DNA of 26,647 bases from a virus. The notes below the pieces were generated by a model, which searched no databases, was not told the DNA's origin, and saw only the letters and a program-made list of their open reading frames with translations. Shown here one piece after another: positions 15,830 to 24,246 of the stretch. Position numbers and translations under genes: made by a program. Each line of letters begins with the position of its first letter. Position 1 is the first letter of the stretch. The stretch is taken from IMG/VR virus record IMGVR_UViG_3300007234_000075, positions 1-26,647 of that record; one strand, 5' to 3'.

Positions 15830-18777
15830 TATGCACCCTCGTTTAATGTGGTTACATCAACTTGTGGTGCATAATCATCTGCTAATTTCATAATCACTTG
15901 CCATGGACTCATTCTTGTTGCCCCATCTGTTGGTGTAGTTAATTTGCTTATTTCGTTAAAATCTTTCTTCCAACGGTTTAAAATATATTCTCTTCTATTT
16001 GCATCATTTAATTGTAATTTGCTCATCATAGGTATATTTTGGTATGCCCATAATAAATCTCTATCAGTTAAATTATTTTCTACTGCTTTCAAACTGATTG
16101 CTTGTGCTATGCTTCTATTTTTTTCACTAAATCCAACCAATCCAGGCACGATCCAATCGTTGTATGCTTGAACTGTTCTGCCTTGATTGTCTTTTTGTAT
16201 ATAATTGTTATTGAATGTTTTTTGTAAAGCATCACCATATGATAATAATTTGTTATCCATTTTATCAGTGAAATCAAACCCTGTTTCATCGAATACATCG
16301 TATTCAACTTTTATATCTTCTTTAAATGTACCAGGTAATTTTTTACTGAATACTTTTTTATTTTGAAATATATCCCAAGTGTTTTCTGTGTCATCAAACA
16401 CTGTTTTAGGTTTATGTTCTTTGTGTGTGGTAATTACGGCATCACTCAAATATAATGTTTTGCCATCACTTGGATATTTTTGTAAAGGCTGTGCCACAAT
16501 GTCACCTGCTGAATTTCTATAAACAAATCTACCATTGTCAAACACCATTATGAATTGATCTTTATTATTAATCACTTGATCATATGTTTGTCCGTTAGGT
16601 GGAACAATATTATACAACCATGGTTTGTTTATGGTATCATTTAATTGATCCTGTATGTAACCAGTCATATTGTTGCCTTCACTATCTCTTAAAAAAGATT
16701 TAGGAAACATAATTTGTCTTCCGTTTGACAATTCCATTTTGATATGATGTTGCCCAACAAATGAAGCCGCGGTTTCAAAACTTTCTGAAGCATTCATTAT
16801 ACCCGCACCTCTATTTTTTAGATACAATTGATATGTGGTTGCTAATAAACTTTTGCCATAACTGGTTTTTAAATCGATCTCCTTGCCAAATTTCTTTATA
16901 AATTTTGTTTGAAAATCTAATTTTTCATTGTTCCAATCTGTTGCGGGCATTGTGGCTTTGAGTGCTTTTTCTGTATCTTGTCCATTCTTCCAAGCCGCAA
17001 ACAATTGTTCTGATTCTGCAAATTTGCCTGCTTTTCTCAATTGAATAACTTCTACCAAAGCATAATCATTGCTTTTATTGTTGTCTGATGATGCTCTTAA
17101 TGCTGATGTAACCAAACCCTCTGCATACTTGCCCTGTCTAGAAATCAATTGATCTATGTTGGATAGTCCTTGCTGAATGCTGACAGCGGCACCTTGTTTA
17201 ATTGTGCCCAATTCAATTGTGGCTTGTTGTGTAGGCAATTCTGAATATCTGATTGGGTTGTTTGAAAAACTTTCATATTTTGCACTCAAAGCATCTAGCC
17301 CTTCTTTTGTGCTTAAATTGATATTAGGGTCCAAACCAAATGCTTGTCTATTTTCCCAAAATGAAGTCATACCTTCACCGTTGGTTTTATCTGCTGTTCT
17401 TGCTTTAATTACAGCATCTACTCTCTTTTTTGCTTTTTCTGCGGCTTGAGTATATACAGCTTTTTGATATGCTGTTTTTGCATTATTGGCTTCGTTTTCT
17501 AATTGTGCTATTCTTGTGTAAGCTTCAGTCATTCTGCCTTCGCTGTCTGTTTTTGCTCTTATAACAATGTCACCTGCTAATTTTGAAGACATTAAATCTA
17601 TTTTGTGTTCCATAACAACTTTTTCATCATTGCCTAACACTCTTGATTGTGCTTCGTTATAAATTAATGCTGTGCTGTCATAAGCAATAACTTGACTACC
17701 ATCTGGGTTCCAAGTAACTTTAAATCCTTTTGTTCCATCTGCTATTGAATCTGAATCTGATTTGTGTTGAAGATTAAATGTGTATCTTTCTCCTGCCGCA
17801 AGTTTAGCATAATCTGTTTGATATTTTTCTAAAATAGAAAGATAACTTTTGCCTTCTGCTAATGTAATCTGTTTACCACCCGGTATGTAGTTTCCATACT
17901 CTTCACCCAATTGTCCAAATGTGTATGTGCCGTTTCTTAATTGTTCTTTTAAATTTTTTAATCCTTCTGGGTTGTTTGCATTATTTTTAAATTCTTGTTG
18001 CAACCATTGAGCAAATATTTGTTGTCTTGCACTATCGCTGATTGTTTTTAATTCTTTAGGACTTAATTGTATTACATCTTTTAATGTTTGTAAATTGCTT
18101 GTAATATTTGTAAATCCTTCTGTAATAGCACCAGAAGCATTTATTCCATGATCTCTGATTGCACTAAAAACTTTTGTAGTATCTCTGTCAATACCATTAA
18201 TAATTTGTTGTTGATTCTCTTCAAAATTATCTTGTAATATTCTTAAATTAATTTGTGAATTAAAATTGTTTTTAGCTTTTTCAAAATCATCACTAACTGC
18301 AAGTTGTACATTACCTGGTAAATTTGATAATATTCTTGTTTTGATTTCTCCTGCTTCTTTATTGAATGCATTTGGATCTCTTCTTCTTTTTAATGCTAAT
18401 GCTCCCAATTGCTCATCAATCTCACCTCTTTTTTTATTAACCATAGCAACTGTAGCACCCGCTTCGTAGGCTTTGCCTGATAATGTAAATGCCGACCCAC
18501 TGCCCACATAGTTAGGATCACCTTGCTCAATTCTTTTTTGTTGATCTTGATATCCTGCTATTTTTGCTTCTTGAATTGCATTTTCATCTGCTATTTTATT
18601 AAATGTATCAGTCAGTCCGCTCACTGTCCTTGCCGCAGATTCTCCCGCAATAAATGGTGTAGTAAATGTAGATTGAGCTTCAGGTCCCGCAGAAGTTACT
18701 GTAGGAATTGGTTTTGCTTTGTCTCTTGAGCCCGGTAATGTTTGTTCTAGTGGTGGTGTTTCAGGTATTGTAGCCAT
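15829..18777 (-). CDS. Internal virion protein, T7 gp15-like
   Basis: A 982-residue protein. The N-terminus is Pro/Thr-rich (PETPPLEQTLPGSRDKAKPI), followed by long Gln/Glu/Lys-rich helical stretches typical of T7-type gp15 core proteins and no predicted membrane helix. It sits between the gp14-like and gp16-like genes as in T7, with TAATG coupling at both ends. T7 gp15 is about 750 residues, so this one is longer, as often seen in marine podoviruses. Role: part of the internal core that is ejected into the periplasm to form the DNA channel with gp14 and gp16. Identification is mainly by order and composition. Confidence 0.72.
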   Translation of the reverse strand: MATIPETPPLEQTLPGSRDKAKPIPTVTSAGPEAQSTFTTPFIAGESAARTVSGLTDTFNKIADENAIQEAKIAGYQDQQKRIEQGDPNYVGSGSAFTLSGKAYEAGATVAMVNKKRGEIDEQLGALALKRRRDPNAFNKEAGEIKTRILSNLPGNVQLAVSDDFEKAKNNFNSQINLRILQDNFEENQQQIINGIDRDTTKVFSAIRDHGINASGAITEGFTNITSNLQTLKDVIQLSPKELKTISDSARQQIFAQWLQQEFKNNANNPEGLKNLKEQLRNGTYTFGQLGEEYGNYIPGGKQITLAEGKSYLSILEKYQTDYAKLAAGERYTFNLQHKSDSDSIADGTKGFKVTWNPDGSQVIAYDSTALIYNEAQSRVLGNDEKVVMEHKIDLMSSKLAGDIVIRAKTDSEGRMTEAYTRIAQLENEANNAKTAYQKAVYTQAAEKAKKRVDAVIKARTADKTNGEGMTSFWENRQAFGLDPNINLSTKEGLDALSAKYESFSNNPIRYSELPTQQATIELGTIKQGAAVSIQQGLSNIDQLISRQGKYAEGLVTSALRASSDNNKSNDYALVEVIQLRKAGKFAESEQLFAAWKNGQDTEKALKATMPATDWNNEKLDFQTKFIKKFGKEIDLKTSYGKSLLATTYQLYLKNRGAGIMNASESFETAASFVGQHHIKMELSNGRQIMFPKSFLRDSEGNNMTGYIQDQLNDTINKPWLYNIVPPNGQTYDQVINNKDQFIMVFDNGRFVYRNSAGDIVAQPLQKYPSDGKTLYLSDAVITTHKEHKPKTVFDDTENTWDIFQNKKVFSKKLPGTFKEDIKVEYDVFDETGFDFTDKMDNKLLSYGDALQKTFNNNYIQKDNQGRTVQAYNDWIVPGLVGFSEKNRSIAQAISLKAVENNLTDRDLLWAYQNIPMMSKLQLNDANRREYILNRWKKDFNEISKLTTPTDGATRMSPWQVIMKLADDYAPQVDVTTLNEGA

Positions 18778-19418
18778 TAAAATGTTTCTCCTTGTCCCAT
18801 GGGTATTTCGGTAAAGATATTTGTTTTAGGTTTTGGTGTTGTACCTCTCATACCTAATGTAGTAACTGCTTTGGTTACTCCACCTAATATAGCACCTTGT
18901 GCTTCTACTCTTAATTGTTCTGCACTAATTTGTTTGCCGTATATTTTTTGTGATGTATTAAAATCATCAATGAATTGATCTTCAGCAAATTTAGCTGATG
19001 TTTCACCTAACACATCTGTAGGTGTTCCTTCAACAGTTACACCAGTTGTGCCCCATTTTGCATATTGACTTGCTAATGCCGTTCTCATTTGTCTTTCTCT
19101 TTTAATCTTTCTTAATGCTGATGCTTCCATATCCATGGTAACAGAATAATCTACAAAGTTGGCTTTAGATTTTAAAATATTTGCTTGTATTACTCCGCTG
19201 TAGATTGACCCAGCCGCTCCCATTAAAGGTGCCGCAACTTTAACAACATTTGATAGAGTTGAAAACATTCCAGACCAGTTAATTGCTGTTGTTCCTGCTG
19301 TAGTTGCCGCTGTGGTTGTGGTTGCCGCTGTGGTTGCACCTATGCTGGCTCCACCGGTTGCATATGCGGCCGCGGCTATTACTGCTAATTTGGCTAAATC
19401 TTTGGTTGGTGCACACAT
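18777..19418 (-). CDS. Internal virion protein, T7 gp14-like
   Basis: A 213-residue protein with an Ala/Thr/Gly-rich hydrophobic N-terminus (about residues 8-80, including AVIAAAAYATGGASIGATTA and APLMGAAGSIYSGVIQA) and a polar helical remainder (ALRKIKRERQMRTALASQYAKWG). T7 gp14, which forms the outer-membrane pore during DNA ejection, is about 196 residues with the same pattern. Position after the gp13-like gene and before gp15 supports this. The start lies two bases after the stop of the gp13-like gene. Confidence 0.78.
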   Translation of the reverse strand: MCAPTKDLAKLAVIAAAAYATGGASIGATTAATTTTAATTAGTTAINWSGMFSTLSNVVKVAAPLMGAAGSIYSGVIQANILKSKANFVDYSVTMDMEASALRKIKRERQMRTALASQYAKWGTTGVTVEGTPTDVLGETSAKFAEDQFIDDFNTSQKIYGKQISAEQLRVEAQGAILGGVTKAVTTLGMRGTTPKPKTNIFTEIPMGQGETF

Positions 19419-19419
19419 A

Positions 19420-19890
19420 TTAAGTTCGATTCATCTCCATTAATAAAATCTCTTCATTCCCAACGGAAAATGATGAAAAGGGTTTAAATTTTAAAATATT
19501 TAGCCATTTTACAGAGTCCTGATGTTTATTCCAAACTTGTACTATGTGTCTGGCTTGAGGATTAGTTTTTTGATTTTTTGTTATCATTTTCTTGGCTTCA
19601 CGTGTTATATTTTTAAAAAAATCTCTCACCAACGGTGTAGCAATAAACCAATACCAGTACACGTTGGGAAATGTTTGATAACCTGCACATAACACAGGGA
19701 TATCTTCGTGTGTTGCACTGACCCCTTGCAGGTTGTCAAACATTTTTAGCAGTTGCTTCTTGGTATAACCCTGTAGCATCACTTCCATATGATCCCATTG
19801 TCGCATATGTTCAATCACATATTCATAATGATCAAAACGTAATGGATATGCTGTGAGTTTATCCTGCTTCAGATAATTTTCCGAGACCAA
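19420..19890 (-). CDS. T7 gp13-like internal virion protein (GNAT-like fold), TTG start
   Basis: A 156-residue protein directly after tail tubular B, the place of gene 13 in T7. Like T7 gp13 it has an acetyltransferase-like outline: aromatic central strand (YQTFPNVYWYWFIATPLV), a basic helix, and the segment HIVQVWNKHQDSVKWLNILKFKP, which parallels the 'V..W....H..FLK..G' part of gp13. The first in-frame codon with a good ribosome site is TTG at 19890: GGAGG (minus strand, 19901-19897) lies six bases before it, and the first ATG is about 30 residues in. This start overlaps the end of tail tubular B by 32 bases. In T7, gp13 is needed for assembly of the internal core. Confidence is moderate because sequence similarity is thin. 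Confidence 0.65.
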   Translation of the reverse strand: MVSENYLKQDKLTAYPLRFDHYEYVIEHMRQWDHMEVMLQGYTKKQLLKMFDNLQGVSATHEDIPVLCAGYQTFPNVYWYWFIATPLVRDFFKNITREAKKMITKNQKTNPQARHIVQVWNKHQDSVKWLNILKFKPFSSFSVGNEEILLMEMNRT

Positions 19891-21955
19891 ATTTAACCTC
19901 CGTTGTGAGAGATAACAATGTTATAGGTAATCCCACATCATTAATTAGAGTTACTTGAGGTGATCTATCGTATCCAGATAATCGCATTCTTTTCATACCG
20001 GTAAATGGAGTTACGGGAGCATTCAATAGAGTACCACCCACTTCTTTAAATGGTATGTTGAAACCATCTATTTCTAAATATTTGCTTTGATAAAATTGTA
20101 ATTCACAAGACACTTTTCTCACTCGCTCACCCAATGTGGTTAAATTTGCTGAAGCAACTTGTACAGGCAATGTTTTAGCTGTTGCAATATAATTGTAACC
20201 CACTGCGGTATCACTGCTGACACGTGTTAATGTAAAGTTACCATATTCATCTATGGCCACATCTGGATGCACCAATTGATCCGCTATGGCTTCTACTGTG
20301 CGATTTTCTAAACCTTGTGCACCTTGGAATGCTTGTGATGTTGTTGTTGAATAATGGAAACAATCTAGATACACTGCTTCTTCTGTGAGTTTTTCTAGGA
20401 ACACCCCCGGTTCTAATGTGCTACCATCTGCTGTGTATCTCTGTGTCAGTGTGTATAGGCTGTCATCAACCACAATCAAATCTTTAAATGCTCCGTTGGT
20501 TGTCCATTTAGTCCAACCCACGACTGTGTATTCTGTGTTAACACCTAATACAGATAGAGTACCATCATCATTGAGTGCAAACACAAAGTTGTTGTTACTA
20601 TTGTCATAATTTTTAAGGTATGCAAGATTGGTTGCATTTGACAATATGTCGTGATGCACTAGATTGTAATTTTTTGCTGAATAAGCATCTGTGTTAAAGT
20701 TATAAACAAATGCTCTCACTGCGGCACCACCCCGTTGAACGAATAACACTTCGTTGTCTACCACTTGTGGCACTGTCTTACCTAAATCTAAACCATAACG
20801 TGTTTGTTGTCTTACTAATACGTTGCTAGGAGTCACGGGCTCACCAGCCATGTCAAACTCACCATCTGATGTGAATATGAATAATGATTGCTGTGACACA
20901 ATGTGTCTAATGATGTTTAATTGATCTGAAGCAATGGTAAATTGTATTCCAGAACTGTCTACGATTTCTCCTGTAACAGTACCTGTGCTGGATACCACTC
21001 GAGAATAGTTGTCAAAGTTAAAAAAGTCTCCTGATTGAGATCCAAATATGGTTTGAGGTTTATCTCTGCTACCTCCAAATATCAATCTGTTTTGATGGAA
21101 TGAAACTGATCTAGGCCACCCACCACCCAACGATGCTGATAGGTTTGAAAAAGCATCAATCTTCCATTCGTGTCCTTGTGCTGTTTCGTTGTCTACTAAT
21201 TCGTATTCTATCTCACATACTGCCACTGTGCTGGATGAAATAGATTTAATTCTTGCCATACCACCATTGATATCAATATGCATACCCACGTGTCCATTGG
21301 GATAAGCGGCATCAACCCAAGCATATGTGCCTCCTGCCAGTGTGAAGTTTACGTTGGCTCCTGAAGTGGATGCTGGTGTAAGAGTAGAATTAAAATTAAA
21401 ATTTGCTTGAGGCACGTGGTCAAAATCTATGTATGTGCAAGTCCAATCTGTGTTAGTTGCTCCTCGCACCAATTCCATAGGTCTTATGTCTGGATGTACT
21501 AGAATCATGTAATCAAATGATTGTGCATAACGCACATCATCGACTTGATCATCAGCTATGGGAAATGTATTACCGGCAACACCATCTGTCAAAACTTTTA
21601 TTCTAACATCATTGTAGAAGATGTGCATTTTAGCGGCCGCAACGGAATCTCCGCTAGGCTCCATCACTATCACATATTCTTGTTCATCTGAAAATTTAAA
21701 TGAAAACATTCTACTGTTGATAGAAAATCCGTTTGTGCTTAATGGTGTTACACCATCTGGTGTGGTAGAATTATCTGGATCCGCTGATATGAATTGAAAA
21801 CCTTTTCTTTTGGTAATACCTCCTTGTGGTAAACAAAGAAAATTTTCACAGGTTTCTAGTCCTGCTTTGTATATGGGAGTGTCTCCTCTACCTTGGATGT
21901 AAGGTCCTACCTGTCCTTGTGTAAAGTTGTTTTGAGTAAATTTTCGTGTTGCCAT
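19859..21955 (-). CDS. Tail tubular protein B, T7 gp12-like (nozzle)
   Basis: A 698-residue protein opening MATRKFTQNNFTQGQVGPYI, with LETCENFLCLPQGGITKRKG shortly after. This 'N-F-x-x-G-x-x-x-P-x-x-x-x-R, then N-x-x-x-x-P-x-G-G-x-x-x-R-P/K-G' opening is characteristic of T7 gp12-type nozzle proteins, as are SVSFHQNRLIFGGSRDKPQTI and SQSGDFFNF near the middle. It is slightly shorter than T7 gp12 (about 790). It would form the hexameric nozzle closing the short tail. It follows tail tubular A by five bases. Confidence 0.93.
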   Translation of the reverse strand: MATRKFTQNNFTQGQVGPYIQGRGDTPIYKAGLETCENFLCLPQGGITKRKGFQFISADPDNSTTPDGVTPLSTNGFSINSRMFSFKFSDEQEYVIVMEPSGDSVAAAKMHIFYNDVRIKVLTDGVAGNTFPIADDQVDDVRYAQSFDYMILVHPDIRPMELVRGATNTDWTCTYIDFDHVPQANFNFNSTLTPASTSGANVNFTLAGGTYAWVDAAYPNGHVGMHIDINGGMARIKSISSSTVAVCEIEYELVDNETAQGHEWKIDAFSNLSASLGGGWPRSVSFHQNRLIFGGSRDKPQTIFGSQSGDFFNFDNYSRVVSSTGTVTGEIVDSSGIQFTIASDQLNIIRHIVSQQSLFIFTSDGEFDMAGEPVTPSNVLVRQQTRYGLDLGKTVPQVVDNEVLFVQRGGAAVRAFVYNFNTDAYSAKNYNLVHHDILSNATNLAYLKNYDNSNNNFVFALNDDGTLSVLGVNTEYTVVGWTKWTTNGAFKDLIVVDDSLYTLTQRYTADGSTLEPGVFLEKLTEEAVYLDCFHYSTTTSQAFQGAQGLENRTVEAIADQLVHPDVAIDEYGNFTLTRVSSDTAVGYNYIATAKTLPVQVASANLTTLGERVRKVSCELQFYQSKYLEIDGFNIPFKEVGGTLLNAPVTPFTGMKRMRLSGYDRSPQVTLINDVGLPITLLSLTTEVKFGLGKLSEAG

Positions 21956-21960
21956 TCATA

Positions 21961-22560
21961 TTACTCGCTGATTTGACCAACTGCACCGAAATGTGCTTCA
22001 ATTAATCTACCTGCGGGCATAACATTTCTTGGTGGTTCTTCTTGTCCATCAGCGATCCTTGCCGCTCTTATTTTGATGTTAAAATCATTGAGCAATCTGT
22101 CGCTCAATGTGCCAATTCCTGTGATTGCTTCATTGATTTCATAGGCCATTTTTGATACCAATGCTTCAATAAAAAATACAGGAAAATATTGTTCATCCAT
22201 GTCTTGGATGTATTCTAAAAACACTGTGGTATTATTAGAATAAATTTTTTGTCCTTCTACGCTGTAATCTCGAATGAGACTACCATTTTGATCAAACACG
22301 CTCTTGATACGAATTATGTCTCCCGGCAGTGAATGTGCCTTGGTATATTTTTTATCTGTAGGTGTTTCTGCCAATAGATTTAATTCTTGTTTTGCTACAG
22401 CAAAATTCCAAAACGTATAATACAACAAACCTTGTTTGGTAGTTTCATACATCGTAGAACACACATTCGCTTCGTGTGTGCCTTCTGTCATGGATGCTAT
22501 TGTTGCGGCACCGCATTTTAATAACGCTTTGTTTGATATGGAAATATTTGTTTCAGTCAT
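21961..22560 (-). CDS. Tail tubular protein A, T7 gp11-like (adaptor)
   Basis: A 199-residue protein (T7 gp11 is 196) with the family's typical features: N-terminal ISNKALLKCGAATIASMTEG, the segment CSTMYETTKQGLLYYTFWNFAVAKQEL with LPGDIIRIKSVFD, and a later FPVFFIEALVSKMAYEI. It forms the ring between portal and nozzle. The gene has its own upstream TATAAATA box (22586-22579), and the ATG has AAAGGA before it. It lies just after the capsid-gene terminator. Confidence 0.93.
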   Translation of the reverse strand: MTETNISISNKALLKCGAATIASMTEGTHEANVCSTMYETTKQGLLYYTFWNFAVAKQELNLLAETPTDKKYTKAHSLPGDIIRIKSVFDQNGSLIRDYSVEGQKIYSNNTTVFLEYIQDMDEQYFPVFFIEALVSKMAYEINEAITGIGTLSDRLLNDFNIKIRAARIADGQEEPPRNVMPAGRLIEAHFGAVGQISE

Positions 22561-22578
22561 TACGGGATCCTTTGTGAT

Positions 22579-22586
22579 TATTTATA
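22579..22586 (-). promoter_or_regulatory. TATAAATA box before tail tubular A
   Basis: TATAAATA on the minus strand, 18 bases before the tail tubular A start codon and directly after the capsid-gene terminator. The placement right behind a terminator supports it being a real promoter that restarts transcription of the tail genes. Confidence 0.5.
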
Positions 22587-22591
22587 CAGTA

Positions 22592-22620
22592 TAAAAGAAG
22601 ACAGGCCCTTAACGGGCCTG
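22592..22620 (-). terminator. Intrinsic terminator after the capsid gene
   Basis: On the minus strand CAGGCCC (22620-22614), loop GTTAA, GGGCCTG (22608-22602), then TCTTCTTTTA. A 7-bp GC-rich stem followed by a T-rich tract 40 bases after the capsid stop codon is a good intrinsic terminator, probably partial, allowing high capsid expression relative to the tail genes. Confidence 0.8.
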
Positions 22621-22659
22621 CCTTAATGTTTATTGCAAAACTATTACCGATAATTGAAA

Positions 22660-23550
22660 TTATTCAGCAACGTTAATAGTCACAACACCTTCTGAATCAA
22701 TTACAGTTGATCCACCTGACATTGTACCTAATACTAGGTGCGATGCTTTGTGAGGAACGTAATCGATTCTAGCCTGAATGTCTTGTGCAAGAGCAAGACC
22801 CACTGCTTCTTTTTGAATTGCGAAGCAAGTTCTTACACCCGCTGTAGTTCCAGTGCCATCTAATAAATTAGAAACTATTACTCTGAAACCAAACACTGAT
22901 GGAATGTATCCAGTTGCTAGTGCTGTGTTTGTGATAACACCATTGTCTGATGATACTAACGTAGTGTCAGTTAATAGATCAGTTAACACGGCTGGTGATA
23001 TAATCAAGCATCTATCCATATTTGGTACATCTAAAGAGTTTAATCTTTCGTGTACTTTTAATAGATTAGCTTTTGTTAACCCAGAAAAGTTAAACGGTGT
23101 TTGATCAGTATCTGCGTTTGTGTTTAATGCACCGATGATTTCATTATCAACACCTCTTGCTAAAGCCGCACCAATTGATTGTGCAAAAGTGCTTCTTAGA
23201 TCGATGTTAGTTTTGAACTGATCCATATCTTCGATGTATTCTCCAGAATGGAAATTATTAAGTGTAGCAGTCACAACTGATTGTGCCGCTTCACCACCTG
23301 AATAAGTTGCTCCACCTAGAGATTTGCTTGAATCAGACATTGCGATAATATCCGCAAATCTGTCTTTGTTTTTTAAATATCCACCTTTACCAATTTTGTG
23401 GAATTTGTATGTTGAACCAGTAACGTTTCTTACAACTCTTACTGAATCAACAAGTTTTGATGTCTGTTGCTGATACGCTTGTTTGACATCATCGGACCAC
23501 ATAGTAATAAAACTATTACTAACTGTTCCTCCTGCATTAGATAAAGCCAT
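22660..23550 (-). CDS. Major capsid protein
   Basis: A 296-residue protein beginning MALSNAGGTVSNSFITMWSD. The segment WSDDVKQAYQQQTSKLVDSVRVV, then FHKIGKGGYLKNKDRFADI, resembles phage capsid proteins with the 'F-x-x-x-x-x-x-x-Q-Q-x-x-S-x-L' opening found in several podovirus groups, with a likely HK97 fold. EYIEDMDQFKTNIDLRSTFAQSIGAALARGVDNEII fits the spine-helix/P-domain zone of this group. The end is a beta-rich region (RTCFAIQKEAVGLALAQDIQ, then VLGTMSGGSTVIDSEGVVTI). It is shorter than T7 gp10A (345). Upstream are a TATAAATA box, a 180-base structured leader and AAGGAG; downstream a terminator, so it is its own expression unit. No scaffold gene precedes it. Confidence 0.88.
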   Translation of the reverse strand: MALSNAGGTVSNSFITMWSDDVKQAYQQQTSKLVDSVRVVRNVTGSTYKFHKIGKGGYLKNKDRFADIIAMSDSSKSLGGATYSGGEAAQSVVTATLNNFHSGEYIEDMDQFKTNIDLRSTFAQSIGAALARGVDNEIIGALNTNADTDQTPFNFSGLTKANLLKVHERLNSLDVPNMDRCLIISPAVLTDLLTDTTLVSSDNGVITNTALATGYIPSVFGFRVIVSNLLDGTGTTAGVRTCFAIQKEAVGLALAQDIQARIDYVPHKASHLVLGTMSGGSTVIDSEGVVTINVAE

Positions 23551-23613
23551 TGCTTTTCTCCTTGTTGTTGTTTGTTTGTTATAATAAAACGCTGGGAATT
23601 GTGTTTTTGTTTT

Positions 23614-23637
23614 CAGGGTCCTTGCGGATTGTCCCTA
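23614..23637 (-). promoter_or_regulatory. Leader hairpin motif, copy 2 (GCAA loop, ACAA bulge)
   Basis: On the minus strand UAGGG-ACAA-UCC-GCAA-GGA-CCCUG. UAGGG pairs with CCCUG (one U-G pair), ACAA is a 5'-side bulge, UCC pairs with GGA and GCAA is a GNRA-type tetraloop. It lies in the leader of the capsid mRNA, about 65 bases before the ATG. Confidence 0.55.
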
Positions 23638-23703
23638 CTAGCAATGAACGTTCTTTGCTTGTAGTTTACAGCACTACCAACTGTCCTAAATTATTAGACA
23701 TCA

Positions 23704-23726
23704 GCGGGTTCTTGCGAATTGTCCGC
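23704..23726 (-). promoter_or_regulatory. Leader hairpin motif, copy 1 (GCAA loop, ACAA bulge)
   Basis: On the minus strand GCGG-ACAA-UUC-GCAA-GAA-CCCGC. Same layout as the second copy 90 bases downstream: ACAA bulge, three-pair upper stem, GCAA loop. The upper stem is UUC/GAA here and UCC/GGA there, a compensatory change (U-A to C-G), and the lower stem also differs while staying paired (with one extra C). It would lie at the 5' end of a transcript begun at the TATAAATA box. Confidence 0.55.
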
Positions 23727-23730
23727 ACTG

Positions 23731-24243
23731 TTATTTATAATCCTGCATAAAATAATCATCGTGAGTTATAGTCAGCCACGGGAAGTGTTGTATTAGATCT
23801 TTTTCAAATGTTTCGTAGCGTGAAAGATTACTTTCGCACCAATCCAATGTTTGATTGCTGGCAGTTTTGCCTCTGTCAGCATGGAGAGGACCACCATCAA
23901 ATCCTATGAGATGTAGATGTGTGTAACCCAAACGAGCGGCTAATATTATACACCATTCTCCAGATAATAAAAATTCAAAATGTTGCCCAGGCAGGGGTTC
24001 TATTAATTGTATGTTGGGAATGTTCAATCGTTGAGACACAGGTCTTCTACGCACTCTAGGCACAAACACTGTGTGGATGCCATCTCTAGACATACCCATT
24101 AATATTTCTGGATCCTGTGCTACTAAAAATGTGGGTAGGTATGTGCGATATATGGTGTTACTGCCAAATGTGGTCACTGGAATAGAATTTAAATCATATT
24201 GATTGCGGCTAAGACCATTGCCAATAATAAAACACTGTTTCAT
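23731..24243 (-). CDS. DUF115/MptE-like protein (putative glycan- or nucleotide-sugar-related)
   Basis: A 170-residue protein starting MKQCFIIGNGLSRNQYDLNS, then TTFGSNTIYRTYLPTFLVAQDPE (about 24-46) and LGYTHLHLIGFDGG (about 105-118). The pattern 'F-I-(I/V)-G-N-G-x-S-(hydrophilic) ... G-(S/T)-N-x-I ... P-T-(F/Y)-L-V-x-x-D' followed by 'H-L-I-G-x-D' is that of the DUF115 family (6-hydroxymethylpterin pyrophosphokinase MptE-like; also glycosyltransferase-like motility accessory factors). It is short for that family. In phages such proteins occur near surface-modification genes; an FkbM-type methyltransferase is three genes upstream. The substrate cannot be told from sequence. Confidence 0.6.
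   Translation of the reverse strand: MKQCFIIGNGLSRNQYDLNSIPVTTFGSNTIYRTYLPTFLVAQDPEILMGMSRDGIHTVFVPRVRRRPVSQRLNIPNIQLIEPLPGQHFEFLLSGEWCIILAARLGYTHLHLIGFDGGPLHADRGKTASNQTLDWCESNLSRYETFEKDLIQHFPWLTITHDDYFMQDYK
23732..23739 (-). promoter_or_regulatory. TATAAATA box before the capsid gene
   Basis: TATAAATA on the minus strand overlapping the stop codon of the upstream DUF115-like gene. It would give a capsid mRNA with a leader of roughly 180 bases containing the two motif hairpins. Same octamer as before other late genes. Confidence 0.5.
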
Positions 24244-24246
24244 TAT

